Shown one piece after another: positions 28,279 through 37,735 of a DNA stretch of 64,000 bases. The notes under the pieces are model-generated. The model did no database searches. It had not been told where the DNA came from and saw nothing but the letters and a program-made list of their open reading frames with translations. Location of the stretch: assembly GCA_016235555.1 (NCBI GenBank), contig JACRKC010000114.1, positions 248,001-312,000 on the forward strand, read 5' to 3'. How positions within the stretch are numbered: the stretch's first letter is position 1; the number at the start of each line of letters is the position of its first letter. The DNA comes from Verrucomicrobiota bacterium (lineage in GTDB: Bacteria; Verrucomicrobiota; Verrucomicrobiia; Opitutales; Opitutaceae). Both the position numbers and the translations under genes were made by a program.

Positions 28279-30189
28279 ATGAACCCCGAACAATTCTGGA
28301 CCTCGCAGGACGGCCAAATCCTCACGGTGAAAAACAAGGACGACGGCACGGTCGCCCTCACCCTCGCCTTCTGGCCGCGGCACCCCGCCGAATTTGAGTT
28401 CCTCAAAACCAGCCTCGCGTCCCTCCGCTTTACCGAACGCAGTTCGCTCGCCCGCATCGGCATCGAAATGCTCATCCACGGCCAGCCCCACATCGAGGGC
28501 AACCGCCTGGAACTCTCCGCCGACGCGTTCATCTACGACTCCACGTTCCCCAACGCGCCCTACTGGAAGAAACTCCTCCGCGTGGGCGCCCCGGTCGGCC
28601 GCCTGTTTTTCGCTCCACCCGCCGCCAAGCTCTCCACCGCCGAGATCTGGTCCGCCATCAAGAACAACGACCTCAAGCTGCCCAACACCATCAGCATCGA
28701 CTCGCGCGGCCGCGTATTCTTCACGCCGCACCAGGTCAGCTACACGCTCAGTCCGAAACTCCAGCGGCTGTCCTTCGAGCGGGTGGTCAGCGGTCGCGCC
28801 GGCCGCGGCTTCCTCGACAAGGTCCAGGTCCGCCACGACGCCAGCCCGCTTTCCATCCAACCCCACTCCGGCATCCTCACCAGTTGCTCGATGTATCTGA
28901 AGGAGCACTTCGTCCTCCTCAATCCCGGCGAGGGCAACTTCGGCATCCACACCGCCGCCGTCCTCCTCGATCCGATCAAGACTTTCGGCACGAACATCAT
29001 GCTGGAAATCTACAACAGCGGCGACCAGCCCGTCGTGAACCCCATGGTCTCCGTCGAGATCTACCGCGCCCCCGAAGCCTCCGACCCCGAGACCAAGACG
29101 CTCGCCAAAAAACGCCAGCGCCTCCTCACCGCCGCCAGCACCGTCTTTGAGCGCCTCGATTCCAATCCGCCCCGCGACAACGCCGAGGCTAAGCCCCGCA
29201 CCCGCATCACCGTGCGCGGCCAGAGCAGCATGATGGAGAACCGCGCCGTCGTGCTCCGCGCCACCGACGACCTGAAAAAATTTCTCGACGGCGAAAAAGC
29301 CCCGCTCGGCTCCCGCACGATGATCCAGGCACTTGACGCCGCGCCCTCGGACGCCGACACGCTCATCACCGATTACTTCCCCGACCTGCTCGAAAACTTC
29401 GAACTCGTCACGCGCCTCGGCGGCGACCTGAAGCTCAAGCGCCTCATCTTCCGCAAGGCCTCGCGCACCCACGGCTACTTCCTCTCCAGCAACGCCCACG
29501 CGCGCCTCGACATGTTCGATGCCATCGGCCTCCAAGTCTATTGGTATGACGAGCTGACGAAGGACCTCTACTCGCACATCTACAAAAAGGACCACGGCTT
29601 TTTCGTCCGCGAGGAGATGGCCCGCCGTTTTCAGGAGGCGACGGTGCTCGCCTTCTACGGTTCCGCGCTCGGCCTCGACCAGGCCGACACCGACCGGATC
29701 TCCACCCTCGTCGAAAAACTCACGAGCTTCATCGGCTCCAACCTCGGCGTGCTCACCGGCGGCGGCGGCGGCGTCATGCGCCTCGCCACCGATCAGGCGC
29801 GCGGCAAGGGTGCCCTCACCGGTGCCTGCTTCCTCGAACTCGAAGCACAACCGCCTGAGCTCGGCGTCGATTTTTTCAACACCTTCCAGGAATCGTCGCG
29901 CCACTTCCGGCAAAAATGGTTCGAGGCGGCGGATTTCTGCATCTTCAACGTCGGCGGCGTCGGCACGCTCGAGGAAGTCGGCATCGAGATGTGCAACCTC
30001 AAGCTCGGCATCCGCCCGCGCGTGCCGTATGTGTTCTTCAACGCCAAATTCTGGACCGACCTCCGCAAGCAGGTGCAGGAAATGATCCGCACCAAGCGCG
30101 CCCCGGCGTGGATGGCCGACTACATCCTCTTCACCGACGACCCCGACGAAGTCGTGGCGTTTTACCGGAAGAAGTTGCAGGTGCTGTAA
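28279..30189 (+). CDS. Large LOG-family protein with a dCTP deaminase/dUTPase-like N-terminal segment
   Basis: A 636-residue protein. The C-terminal third (from about residue 450) is a LOG/lysine-decarboxylase-like Rossmann domain: AFYGSALGL, the GGGGGVM loop near residues 494-500 and VGGVGTLEEVG near 558-568 (the Pro of the usual PGGxGT is Val). Such enzymes cleave the glycosidic bond of nucleoside monophosphates. Residues about 195-262 (for example GIHTAAVLLDP and MLEIYNSGDQPVV) resemble the dCTP deaminase/dUTPase beta fold, keeping a Glu near residue 242 but not the upstream RSSLAR block. The middle is unassigned. The ATG at 28279 is used; 28252 is possible. A toxin-antitoxin pair follows 44 bp downstream. 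Confidence 0.65.
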   Translation: MNPEQFWTSQDGQILTVKNKDDGTVALTLAFWPRHPAEFEFLKTSLASLRFTERSSLARIGIEMLIHGQPHIEGNRLELSADAFIYDSTFPNAPYWKKLLRVGAPVGRLFFAPPAAKLSTAEIWSAIKNNDLKLPNTISIDSRGRVFFTPHQVSYTLSPKLQRLSFERVVSGRAGRGFLDKVQVRHDASPLSIQPHSGILTSCSMYLKEHFVLLNPGEGNFGIHTAAVLLDPIKTFGTNIMLEIYNSGDQPVVNPMVSVEIYRAPEASDPETKTLAKKRQRLLTAASTVFERLDSNPPRDNAEAKPRTRITVRGQSSMMENRAVVLRATDDLKKFLDGEKAPLGSRTMIQALDAAPSDADTLITDYFPDLLENFELVTRLGGDLKLKRLIFRKASRTHGYFLSSNAHARLDMFDAIGLQVYWYDELTKDLYSHIYKKDHGFFVREEMARRFQEATVLAFYGSALGLDQADTDRISTLVEKLTSFIGSNLGVLTGGGGGVMRLATDQARGKGALTGACFLELEAQPPELGVDFFNTFQESSRHFRQKWFEAADFCIFNVGGVGTLEEVGIEMCNLKLGIRPRVPYVFFNAKFWTDLRKQVQEMIRTKRAPAWMADYILFTDDPDEVVAFYRKKLQVL

Positions 30190-30233
30190 ACACGACGCTC
30201 GCCAAATCGCCAGACCACCGTCAACTTTGCCCC

Positions 30234-30464
30234 ATGAGTGCCAAGCTCGCTGAGATTTCCGATGCCGCCCGCGCACTTTCCACCGACGAGAAACTCGCCC
30301 TGGCCGAGGAGCTTTTTGCCGCGGCACTCCACGAGAGTCCGTCCCCGCACGAAACTGCCTGGCAGGCGGAAATCCAACGTCGGCGCGAAGAAGTCCTGTC
30401 TGGCAAGGTGAAGTTGATTCCAGGTGATGAAGTCGAGCGCTCGCTCGATCGTTTGCTGGGATGA
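30234..30464 (+). CDS. Putative antitoxin of the addiction-module component family
   Basis: A 76-residue acidic, helical protein (EISDAARALSTDEKLALAEE) ending in EEVLSGKVKLIPGDEVERSL. This is the pattern of the TIGR02574/Unstab_antitox family of small antitoxins paired with RelE/ParE toxins. It is too short for most gene finders, but the ATGA overlap with the toxin gene strongly supports it. It is expected to bind and neutralise the toxin and to repress its own promoter. That promoter would sit in the 44-bp gap after the LOG-family gene. Confidence 0.82.
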   Translation: MSAKLAEISDAARALSTDEKLALAEELFAAALHESPSPHETAWQAEIQRRREEVLSGKVKLIPGDEVERSLDRLLG

Positions 30465-30760
30465 AGCCTGTCGCCTACCACCCGGCCGCACACGCCGAGT
30501 TGGAAGCCGAGATTTCGTATTGCGAATCGGAACGCCCGGGAGCCGGGGTCCGGGTTCGGGCGGATGTCGCTGCCACACTCGCGCGAGTTCGCGAATTTCC
30601 GGGACTCGGGCGTCGGGATCATCAGGGGTGGCAACACATCGTCACCCGCCGTTGTCATTACGTCGTTCACTACGAATTGCTGCGCGACGAAATTGTCGTC
30701 TGGGCCGTGGCCGACCCCGCGCGAGAACCCGGTTATTGGCTGTCACGACGCCAGCTGTGA
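30461..30760 (+). CDS. RelE/ParE-family toxin
   Basis: A 99-residue basic protein. It opens MKPVAYHPAAHAELEAEISY and ends with the beta strands HYVVHYELLRDEIVVWAV, a pattern typical of ParE/RelE-fold toxins. Depending on subgroup these inhibit gyrase or cleave mRNA on the ribosome; the sequence alone does not decide. It is translationally coupled to the preceding antitoxin (ATGA). The purD start codon lies 5 bp after its stop, so read-through into purD is likely. Confidence 0.82.
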   Translation: MKPVAYHPAAHAELEAEISYCESERPGAGVRVRADVAATLARVREFPGLGRRDHQGWQHIVTRRCHYVVHYELLRDEIVVWAVADPAREPGYWLSRRQL

Positions 30761-30765
30761 TTCAC

Positions 30766-32052
30766 ATGCCCTCGCTCCCTCGCTCCCTCCTCGTCGTCGG
30801 CTCCGGCGGACGCGAACACACGCTCGTCCGCGCGCTGCTCGCCTCGCCCGCGCGGCCGCGCGTCCTCTGCGCGCCGGGCAACGCCGGCATCGCGCAGGAC
30901 GCGACGTGCTTTCCCGTCGCCGCCGACGACATCGCCGGGCTCGTCGCGCTCGCCCAGCGCGAGCGAGTCGAGTTCGTCGTCGTCGGTCCCGAGGTCCCGC
31001 TCTCACTCGGCCTCGTTGACCAACTCGAAAAGGTCGGCATCCCCGCCTACGGCCCGAAAGCCGATGGCGCGCGCCTCGAAGCGTCGAAGATTTTTACGAA
31101 GCAGCTCCTGCTGAAATACCACATCCCCACCGCGCCCGCCGGGATCTTCAGCGAAGTCGACCCCGCCCTCGCCTACCTCCGCCAACGCGGCGCGCCCATC
31201 GTGATCAAGGCCGACGGCCTCGCCGCCGGCAAAGGCGTCGTTGTTGCGCAAACACTCGTCGAGGCCGAGACCGCCGTGCGCGACATGCTCGCGGGCGGCA
31301 AGTTTGGCGCCGCCGGCAAACAGATCCTCATCGAGGACTGCCTCGTCGGCGACGAGACGTCCCTCCTCGTCGTCGTCTCCGGCCGCGACTACGTCATCCT
31401 CCCGACCTCGCAGGATCACAAGCGCATCGGCGACGGCGACACCGGCCCCAACACCGGCGGCATGGGCACCTACTCGCCCGCCGAGGTGGTCACGCCCGAT
31501 CTCCTTACCCGCATCGATCGCGAAATCGTCCGCCCGTCCGTCGACGGCATCGCCGCCGAGGGCATCGAATTTCGCGGCACGCTCTTCATCGGCATCATGC
31601 TCACGCCCGACGGCCCGAGCGTGCTCGAATACAACACCCGCTTCGGCGATCCCGAAACGCAGGTCGTCCTCCCGCGCCTCAACACCGATCTGCTCGCCCT
31701 CCTCTGGGCCGCCGCCCGCGGCGAGCTTCGCGGCGTCACCCTCGACGTGAAGCCCGACGCCGCCATGTGTGTCGTCGTCGCCGCGCGCGGCTACCCCGAT
31801 GCCTACCCGAAGGGCGATGTGATCCGCTTCCCCGCCACGCTCCCTCCCGTCGTTACGGTCTACCACGCGGGCACGGCGAAAAACGCCGCCGGCGAGGTCG
31901 TCACCGCGGGCGGCCGCGTGCTCGGGGTGACCGCCTTGGGCCCGACCCTCCGTCTCGCGGCGGATCGCGCCTACGCCGCCTGCGAGCAGATCGGTTGTGC
32001 CTCGAAATACTTCCGTCGCGACATCGGCGCCCGGCAACTCCTTCGCCGCTGA
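30766..32052 (+). CDS. purD: Phosphoribosylamine-glycine ligase
   Basis: A 428-residue ATP-grasp enzyme of purine synthesis. LLVVGSGGREHTL opens the N-domain, VVGPEVPLSLGLVD and the ATP-grasp core IVIKADGLAAGKGVVVA follow, then SQDHKRIGDGDTGPNTGGMG and NTRFGDPETQ, all diagnostic of PurD. It converts phosphoribosylamine and glycine to GAR. The ATG at 30766 lies just downstream of the toxin gene. Its TGA shares a base with the next start (TGATG). Confidence 0.95.
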   Translation: MPSLPRSLLVVGSGGREHTLVRALLASPARPRVLCAPGNAGIAQDATCFPVAADDIAGLVALAQRERVEFVVVGPEVPLSLGLVDQLEKVGIPAYGPKADGARLEASKIFTKQLLLKYHIPTAPAGIFSEVDPALAYLRQRGAPIVIKADGLAAGKGVVVAQTLVEAETAVRDMLAGGKFGAAGKQILIEDCLVGDETSLLVVVSGRDYVILPTSQDHKRIGDGDTGPNTGGMGTYSPAEVVTPDLLTRIDREIVRPSVDGIAAEGIEFRGTLFIGIMLTPDGPSVLEYNTRFGDPETQVVLPRLNTDLLALLWAAARGELRGVTLDVKPDAAMCVVVAARGYPDAYPKGDVIRFPATLPPVVTVYHAGTAKNAAGEVVTAGGRVLGVTALGPTLRLAADRAYAACEQIGCASKYFRRDIGARQLLRR

Positions 32053-32711
32053 TGCGCTCCCTGCTTTTTCTGCTGTTGCTCGCCGCCGCGCCGGCCGAAG
32101 CGGACACGTCGCCCACCGCCACCAAAGCCGCCGACCTGGCCCGCGATCTCGGCGAGGGCCTGGCCTATCACCGAGTCCAGCGCCTGCCCGCGGACCTGCC
32201 CGCGAGCCCGGACTCCGCGCCGCGGCCTGTCGTGCTCGATCTGCGTTACGTGCTCGCGACCAACGGCGATGCCACGGCGCTCGAGGCGTGGGTCCGGTTC
32301 CGCGCCACCCCCCGCTCCCCGATCCTGATCCTCGCCAACACCGACACTACGTCCGCGCTCCTCACGCCGTTTCGCAGCCACGGCGCCGCCGGCCACGTCG
32401 TCGTCATCGGCGCAGCGGCGCCCGGATTCGCCCCCGACATCGCCGTCACGTTCAGCCGGGCCGACGAACGGCGCGCTTATGATGCCTTCGGCGAAGGGGC
32501 CGGTCTGGATGCCCTCCTCAACGACACCCCGGACAAGATTCGCAACGACGAAGCCAGTCTGCTGCGTGAACACCCGCCCGAAAATGGCGGGGGCGATCCG
32601 GCGCTCGGCTCACGCCTGCCCAAGCCGGACGCGCCGGCGATCCCGGTGGACCGCGTGCTCCTCCGCGCCGTGCAACTCCATCGCGCGCTGCTCGCGCTGA
32701 AGAAACTGTAG
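32052..32711 (+). CDS. Secreted protein of unknown function coupled to purD
   Basis: A 219-residue protein with a signal peptide (MRSLLFLLLLAAAPAEA). It contains VVLDLRYVLATNGDATAL and SPILILANTDTT, suggesting an alpha/beta domain, and a Pro-rich C-terminal part before a helical tail (RVLLRAVQLHRALLALKKL). The family was not recognised. The start overlaps the purD stop by one base. The VVLDLRY...G phrase is reminiscent of the S41 protease/DnaJ-like active region, but no catalytic set is visible. Confidence 0.7.
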   Translation: MRSLLFLLLLAAAPAEADTSPTATKAADLARDLGEGLAYHRVQRLPADLPASPDSAPRPVVLDLRYVLATNGDATALEAWVRFRATPRSPILILANTDTTSALLTPFRSHGAAGHVVVIGAAAPGFAPDIAVTFSRADERRAYDAFGEGAGLDALLNDTPDKIRNDEASLLREHPPENGGGDPALGSRLPKPDAPAIPVDRVLLRAVQLHRALLALKKL

Positions 32712-32763
32712 GCGGGCTTCACGCCCGACAGTCGGACGTCGGAGATGCCCCCGCCCCACGGCT

Positions 32764-33007
32764 TTCCGGTGTGCATCCACCAATCGTTCCCGCGCGCGCC
32801 ATCTCGCGCTCGCCAGCGAGCTGACCTACCGTTGCGAAATCAAACCGGAAAGCCGTGCCCCGCCCCGGGTGCAACCGGAAGTGAGGTCAGCCAGCGGTAG
32901 CGGCGGTCTGCGACCGCCGTCGATGCGCCAAGGGTTCTCGTTCGGCGGTCGCAGACCGCCGCTACAACCAACGCTCTGCTTGCTGACCTCACTTCCTGTC
33001 ACACCCC
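32764..33007 (+). repeat. Family B palindromic repeat, copy 2
   Basis: The hairpin arms are GGAAGTGAGGTCAGC (32877-32891) with its perfect complement at 32982-32996, and an inner 23-bp perfect inverted repeat at 32897-32919 and 32943-32965. The asymmetric upstream flank (from TTCCGGTGTGCATCCACC at 32764) is shared with copy 1 at 15486-15592 in the opposite orientation. It fills most of the 363-bp gap 32712-33074; the rest has small G+C-rich hairpins and no gene. Confidence 0.75.
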
Positions 33008-33074
33008 GCCCTGCCCCGCCGCACTCCGGCTTTGCCTTTCCGGCCAAACCGTGTCCTCTCCCCGGCCACGACCC

Positions 33075-33563
33075 ATGCCCGCGTCCGGAACCATCCTCAC
33101 GGTTTGCACCGCCAACATCTGCCGCAGCCCGATGGCCGCGGGGCTGTTGCAGCACGCGCTGGCCGGGCAACCCGAACCGTTGCGCTCCCTCAAGGTCGTC
33201 TCCGCCGGCGTCGCCGCCCGCGAGGGCGATCTCGTTTCCGAAAATTCCGTCGTCGCCCTCAAAAAAGTCGGCATCGACATCGCCGGCCAGCGCAGCCGCC
33301 CCGTCACGCGCGAGTTGGTTGAGCAAGCCGTGGTCGTCCTCTGCATGACCGAAGCGCACCGCGCCATGCTCCAGCTCACGATCGATCCGCCGCCGCGGAA
33401 TCTCTTTCTCCTCCGCGAATTCATGCCCCGCGCCGCCGACAAGGAAATCGGCGATCCCTACGGCGGCCCGATCCGCATTTACGAGGCCTGCCGCGACGAG
33501 ATGGTCGAAGCGATCCCGTCGCTCATCGAGTTCCTTAAGACACGGCTGGCCACCCCGGCCTGA
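33075..33563 (+). CDS. Low-molecular-weight protein tyrosine phosphatase
   Basis: A 162-residue LMW-PTP. The P-loop is Cys11-Thr-Ala-Asn-Ile-Cys-Arg17-Ser near the N-terminus, and the general-acid aspartate lies in GDPYGGP near residue 128, as in bacterial Wzb/YwlE-like enzymes. It may dephosphorylate tyrosine kinases of polysaccharide export or arginine phosphate on proteins; no partner kinase is nearby. The ATG at 33075 is preferred to a GTG at 33051 because it places the P-loop at the usual distance. Confidence 0.9.
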   Translation: MPASGTILTVCTANICRSPMAAGLLQHALAGQPEPLRSLKVVSAGVAAREGDLVSENSVVALKKVGIDIAGQRSRPVTRELVEQAVVVLCMTEAHRAMLQLTIDPPPRNLFLLREFMPRAADKEIGDPYGGPIRIYEACRDEMVEAIPSLIEFLKTRLATPA

Positions 33564-33617
33564 GAAAAAACGCTTTGCGTCTGCGCGCGCTTCCGTGAGC
33601 GTTTTGGCTTTTCCAAA

Positions 33618-34883
<1,266 letters not shown>

Positions 34884-34989
34884 GTCCCTCGCAGGAATCG
34901 GCCCGACCAGCCGGTTTCAGCTCACGTGGGTGCGCACCGGTCGGAAAGAATCTCGAAATCACGCCCACTTGGTGTCGAATGATGGCGTT

Positions 34990-37668
34990 GTGACGAAACC
35001 TGCGTCAGCCTCCACCCCGCCGTTCATTTCGCGCCCCGGCGGCGGACCGGCGCCATTGCTCGTAGTGGCGATCGGCGGCGTCCTCAGCGTGTGGGTGTTT
35101 TTTTCCATCCGGAGCGCCGAGAATCGCGGGCGGGAGCAGGAGTTTTCCCGCCGCGCCCAGAACATCGCGCTGCGCGCCGAGGATTATCTCGGTCGGCGCG
35201 AGGAGGCCGTTTACACGCTGCGGGCGATGTTCGAAACATCGCCCCACGTCAGCCGGGCGCAATTCGAACGCGTCGCGCGGGAACTCCTTTCCCGCCAGGT
35301 CGGCATCTACGAGCTGCAATGGGTGCCGATCGTTCCGGGTGCGGAGCGGGCGCGCTATGAAGCCGCGGCGCGCGCGGAGGGTTTCCCCCGTTTCGAGTTT
35401 ACGGAACATGCGGACGATCCGCCGGGCACGCTCCGCCGCAGCGCCGATCGCCCCGTCCATGCCCCCGTCTATTACGTCGTGCCCTACGCGGGCAACGAAC
35501 CGGCGTTGGGCTTCGACATGGCCTCGGCGCCTTCGGCGTGGGCCAAATTGCAAGGCTTCGCCCGCCAGGGCGTGCTCGCCGCCTCGGGGCGCGTGCCGCT
35601 GCTTGTTGCCAAGGCCGACCCACCCAACTGGGGCTACATCACCGAACTGCCCGTCTACGATCAACCCATCGACGACCTGGCGCCGGAGGCACGTCTCGCT
35701 CACCTCAAGGGCTACATCTTCGGCGTCTTCCGGCTCTCCGACGTGCTCGAGGACATGTTCAACCGCATGAGCGGGCACGGGGTCGATGTGCTTTTCCTGG
35801 ATGAAAGCGCGACCCCGGAACGCCGTTTTCTCCACTACCACACCGCGACCCCGGAACCGGGCCGGACGTCGCCGCCGACGGTCGCGATGATGGCCACCGG
35901 GATGCACCTGCACCTCAACTTCGAGCACGCCGGCCGGACCTGGTCGTTGTGGATGCGGCCGTCGGCTGCCTGGCGGGCCCAACAGTCCGGGTATCGCAGC
36001 TGGTTTTTCGGCAGCCTGCTTCTCGGCCTCTCGATCGGTCTGGGACTCTACCTGCGCACCCAGCGACACCGGGCGGAACTCGTCGCGCGGCTCGTCGCCG
36101 AGCGCACCGCCGAACTGCGCGACAGCCAGCGCAAACTGGACGCTTTCCTCCACGCCCTGCCGGGCATGGCTTACCGCGGCGTCTACGCGCAGGAGTTCGA
36201 GGTCACCTACGTCAGCGAAGGTTCGATCGCACTCACCGGCTACCGTCCGGAGGAGTTTTTGTCCGGCCGGGTTCATTTGCGCGACCTCATCCACCCGGAC
36301 GATCTCCCGCACGCGCGCAAGGTCACCCGTGCCGCCGCGGCCGCGGGAGTGGAGATCGAAGCGGCCTATCGCCTCCGCGCGGTTGACGGCACCGAAAAGT
36401 GGGTGCTCTCCCGCGGCCGTAGTCCCGGCCTGGACGGCCGGGGTCGTCCCCTGTTTGAGGGGCTGGCCATCGACATCACCGCGCAAAAACGCGCCGAACA
36501 CGACCGCCTCGCGCTCGAGCGCAAACTGCTCGACGGCCAGAAACTCGAAAGCCTCGGCCTGCTCGCCGGCGGCATCGCGCACGATTTCAACAACCTCCTC
36601 ACCGGCGTGCTCGGCAACGCCGGCCTCGCCCGCCTTTCCGTGCCGCCCGGCTCCCCCATCGAACCGCAGTTGCGCGCCATCGAGCATTCCGCCCTCCGCG
36701 CCGCCGAGCTCTGCCGCCAGATGCTGGCCTACGCCGGCAAGGGTCGTTTCGTCATCGAATCGGCCGACCTCACCCTGCTGGTCGAGGCCTTGCTGCCGCT
36801 GCTCAACACCTCGATCGCCCGCCGCGCCGAGCTGCGGCTCGAAATGTCGCGCGATCTGCCCGCGGTCATGGCCGATGCCACGCAGCTCCGGCAAATCGTC
36901 ATGAATCTCGTCCTGAATGCCGCCGACGCCATGGGGCCGGAGGGTGGGACGATCACCATCCGCACCGGCCGGGCGCCGGCCGACGCCGCGTTTCTCGCCA
37001 CCTGTGCCGCCGGCAGCGACCTGCCGCCCGGCGAGTTCGTCCTGCTGGAAGTGAGCGACACCGGTTGCGGCATGGCCCCGGAGGTGGTGGCGCGGATTTT
37101 CGACCCGTTCTTCACCACGAAGTTCGCCGGCCGCGGGTTGGGTCTGGCCGCGGCGCTCGGCATTGTGCGCGGTCATCGCGGCGCGTTGCACGTGTGCAGC
37201 ACGGTCGGCCGCGGCTCCCGCTTTCAACTGCTCCTCCCGCCGACCGCCGAACGCGGCACCCTCCCCACCGCCATCACGCCGCCGGAGTCGACCTGGCGCC
37301 GGGCGGGCCACGTCCTGGTGGTCGACGATGAGGAGCCGGTGCGGCTCGTCGCGGCCGACATGCTCAAGTCCGTCGGCCTCACCCCGCGCGTCGTGAACGA
37401 CGGACTGGCTGGCATCGCCGTGTTCCGGGAAAACCCCGCCCACTACGAACTCGTGCTGTTGGATCTGATGATGCCGGCGCAGAGCGGTGAAGAGACCCTG
37501 GCGGCGTTGCGCGCGATCAAGCCGGGCGTCCGGGTCCTGCTGATGAGCGGTTACAGCGAGGGCGATCTGCTCCGCCGGCTCGCCCACGACCGCAGCCCCG
37601 TCGCCTTCCTGCCCAAACCATTCACCCGCGACGCGCTGGTCGAGAAACTCCGCGTGCTGCTCGGCTGA
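34990..37668 (+). CDS. Hybrid sensor histidine kinase: CHASE-like sensor, PAS, kinase, receiver (paralog 1)
   Basis: An 892-residue membrane sensor. TM1 spans about residues 22-42, a periplasmic CHASE-like domain about 60-310, and TM2 about 337-355. Then come a PAS domain (about 375-490), the dimerisation domain with His531 in GGIAHDFNNLL, an HATPase core (NLVLNAADAM, DTGCGM, GRGLGLAAALG) and a C-terminal receiver with VVDDEEPVR and phosphoacceptor Asp825. There is no output domain, so the signal must pass on by phosphotransfer. The GTG at 34990 is used; a GTG at 34930 is possible. The next gene is a tandem paralog. Confidence 0.88.
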   Translation: MTKPASASTPPFISRPGGGPAPLLVVAIGGVLSVWVFFSIRSAENRGREQEFSRRAQNIALRAEDYLGRREEAVYTLRAMFETSPHVSRAQFERVARELLSRQVGIYELQWVPIVPGAERARYEAAARAEGFPRFEFTEHADDPPGTLRRSADRPVHAPVYYVVPYAGNEPALGFDMASAPSAWAKLQGFARQGVLAASGRVPLLVAKADPPNWGYITELPVYDQPIDDLAPEARLAHLKGYIFGVFRLSDVLEDMFNRMSGHGVDVLFLDESATPERRFLHYHTATPEPGRTSPPTVAMMATGMHLHLNFEHAGRTWSLWMRPSAAWRAQQSGYRSWFFGSLLLGLSIGLGLYLRTQRHRAELVARLVAERTAELRDSQRKLDAFLHALPGMAYRGVYAQEFEVTYVSEGSIALTGYRPEEFLSGRVHLRDLIHPDDLPHARKVTRAAAAAGVEIEAAYRLRAVDGTEKWVLSRGRSPGLDGRGRPLFEGLAIDITAQKRAEHDRLALERKLLDGQKLESLGLLAGGIAHDFNNLLTGVLGNAGLARLSVPPGSPIEPQLRAIEHSALRAAELCRQMLAYAGKGRFVIESADLTLLVEALLPLLNTSIARRAELRLEMSRDLPAVMADATQLRQIVMNLVLNAADAMGPEGGTITIRTGRAPADAAFLATCAAGSDLPPGEFVLLEVSDTGCGMAPEVVARIFDPFFTTKFAGRGLGLAAALGIVRGHRGALHVCSTVGRGSRFQLLLPPTAERGTLPTAITPPESTWRRAGHVLVVDDEEPVRLVAADMLKSVGLTPRVVNDGLAGIAVFRENPAHYELVLLDLMMPAQSGEETLAALRAIKPGVRVLLMSGYSEGDLLRRLAHDRSPVAFLPKPFTRDALVEKLRVLLG

Positions 37669-37735
37669 ACGCCCGCGGGCCGCGCCGCCTGATCTTGGCT
37701 TGCGATGCGAATCACCGGCAACACGATGCGCCGGT

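Noticed and set aside
28174-30327. About 717-codon minus-strand frame opposite the LOG-family gene
   Set aside because: Composition is that of an antisense shadow, with no domain; the plus frame has clear LOG motifs.
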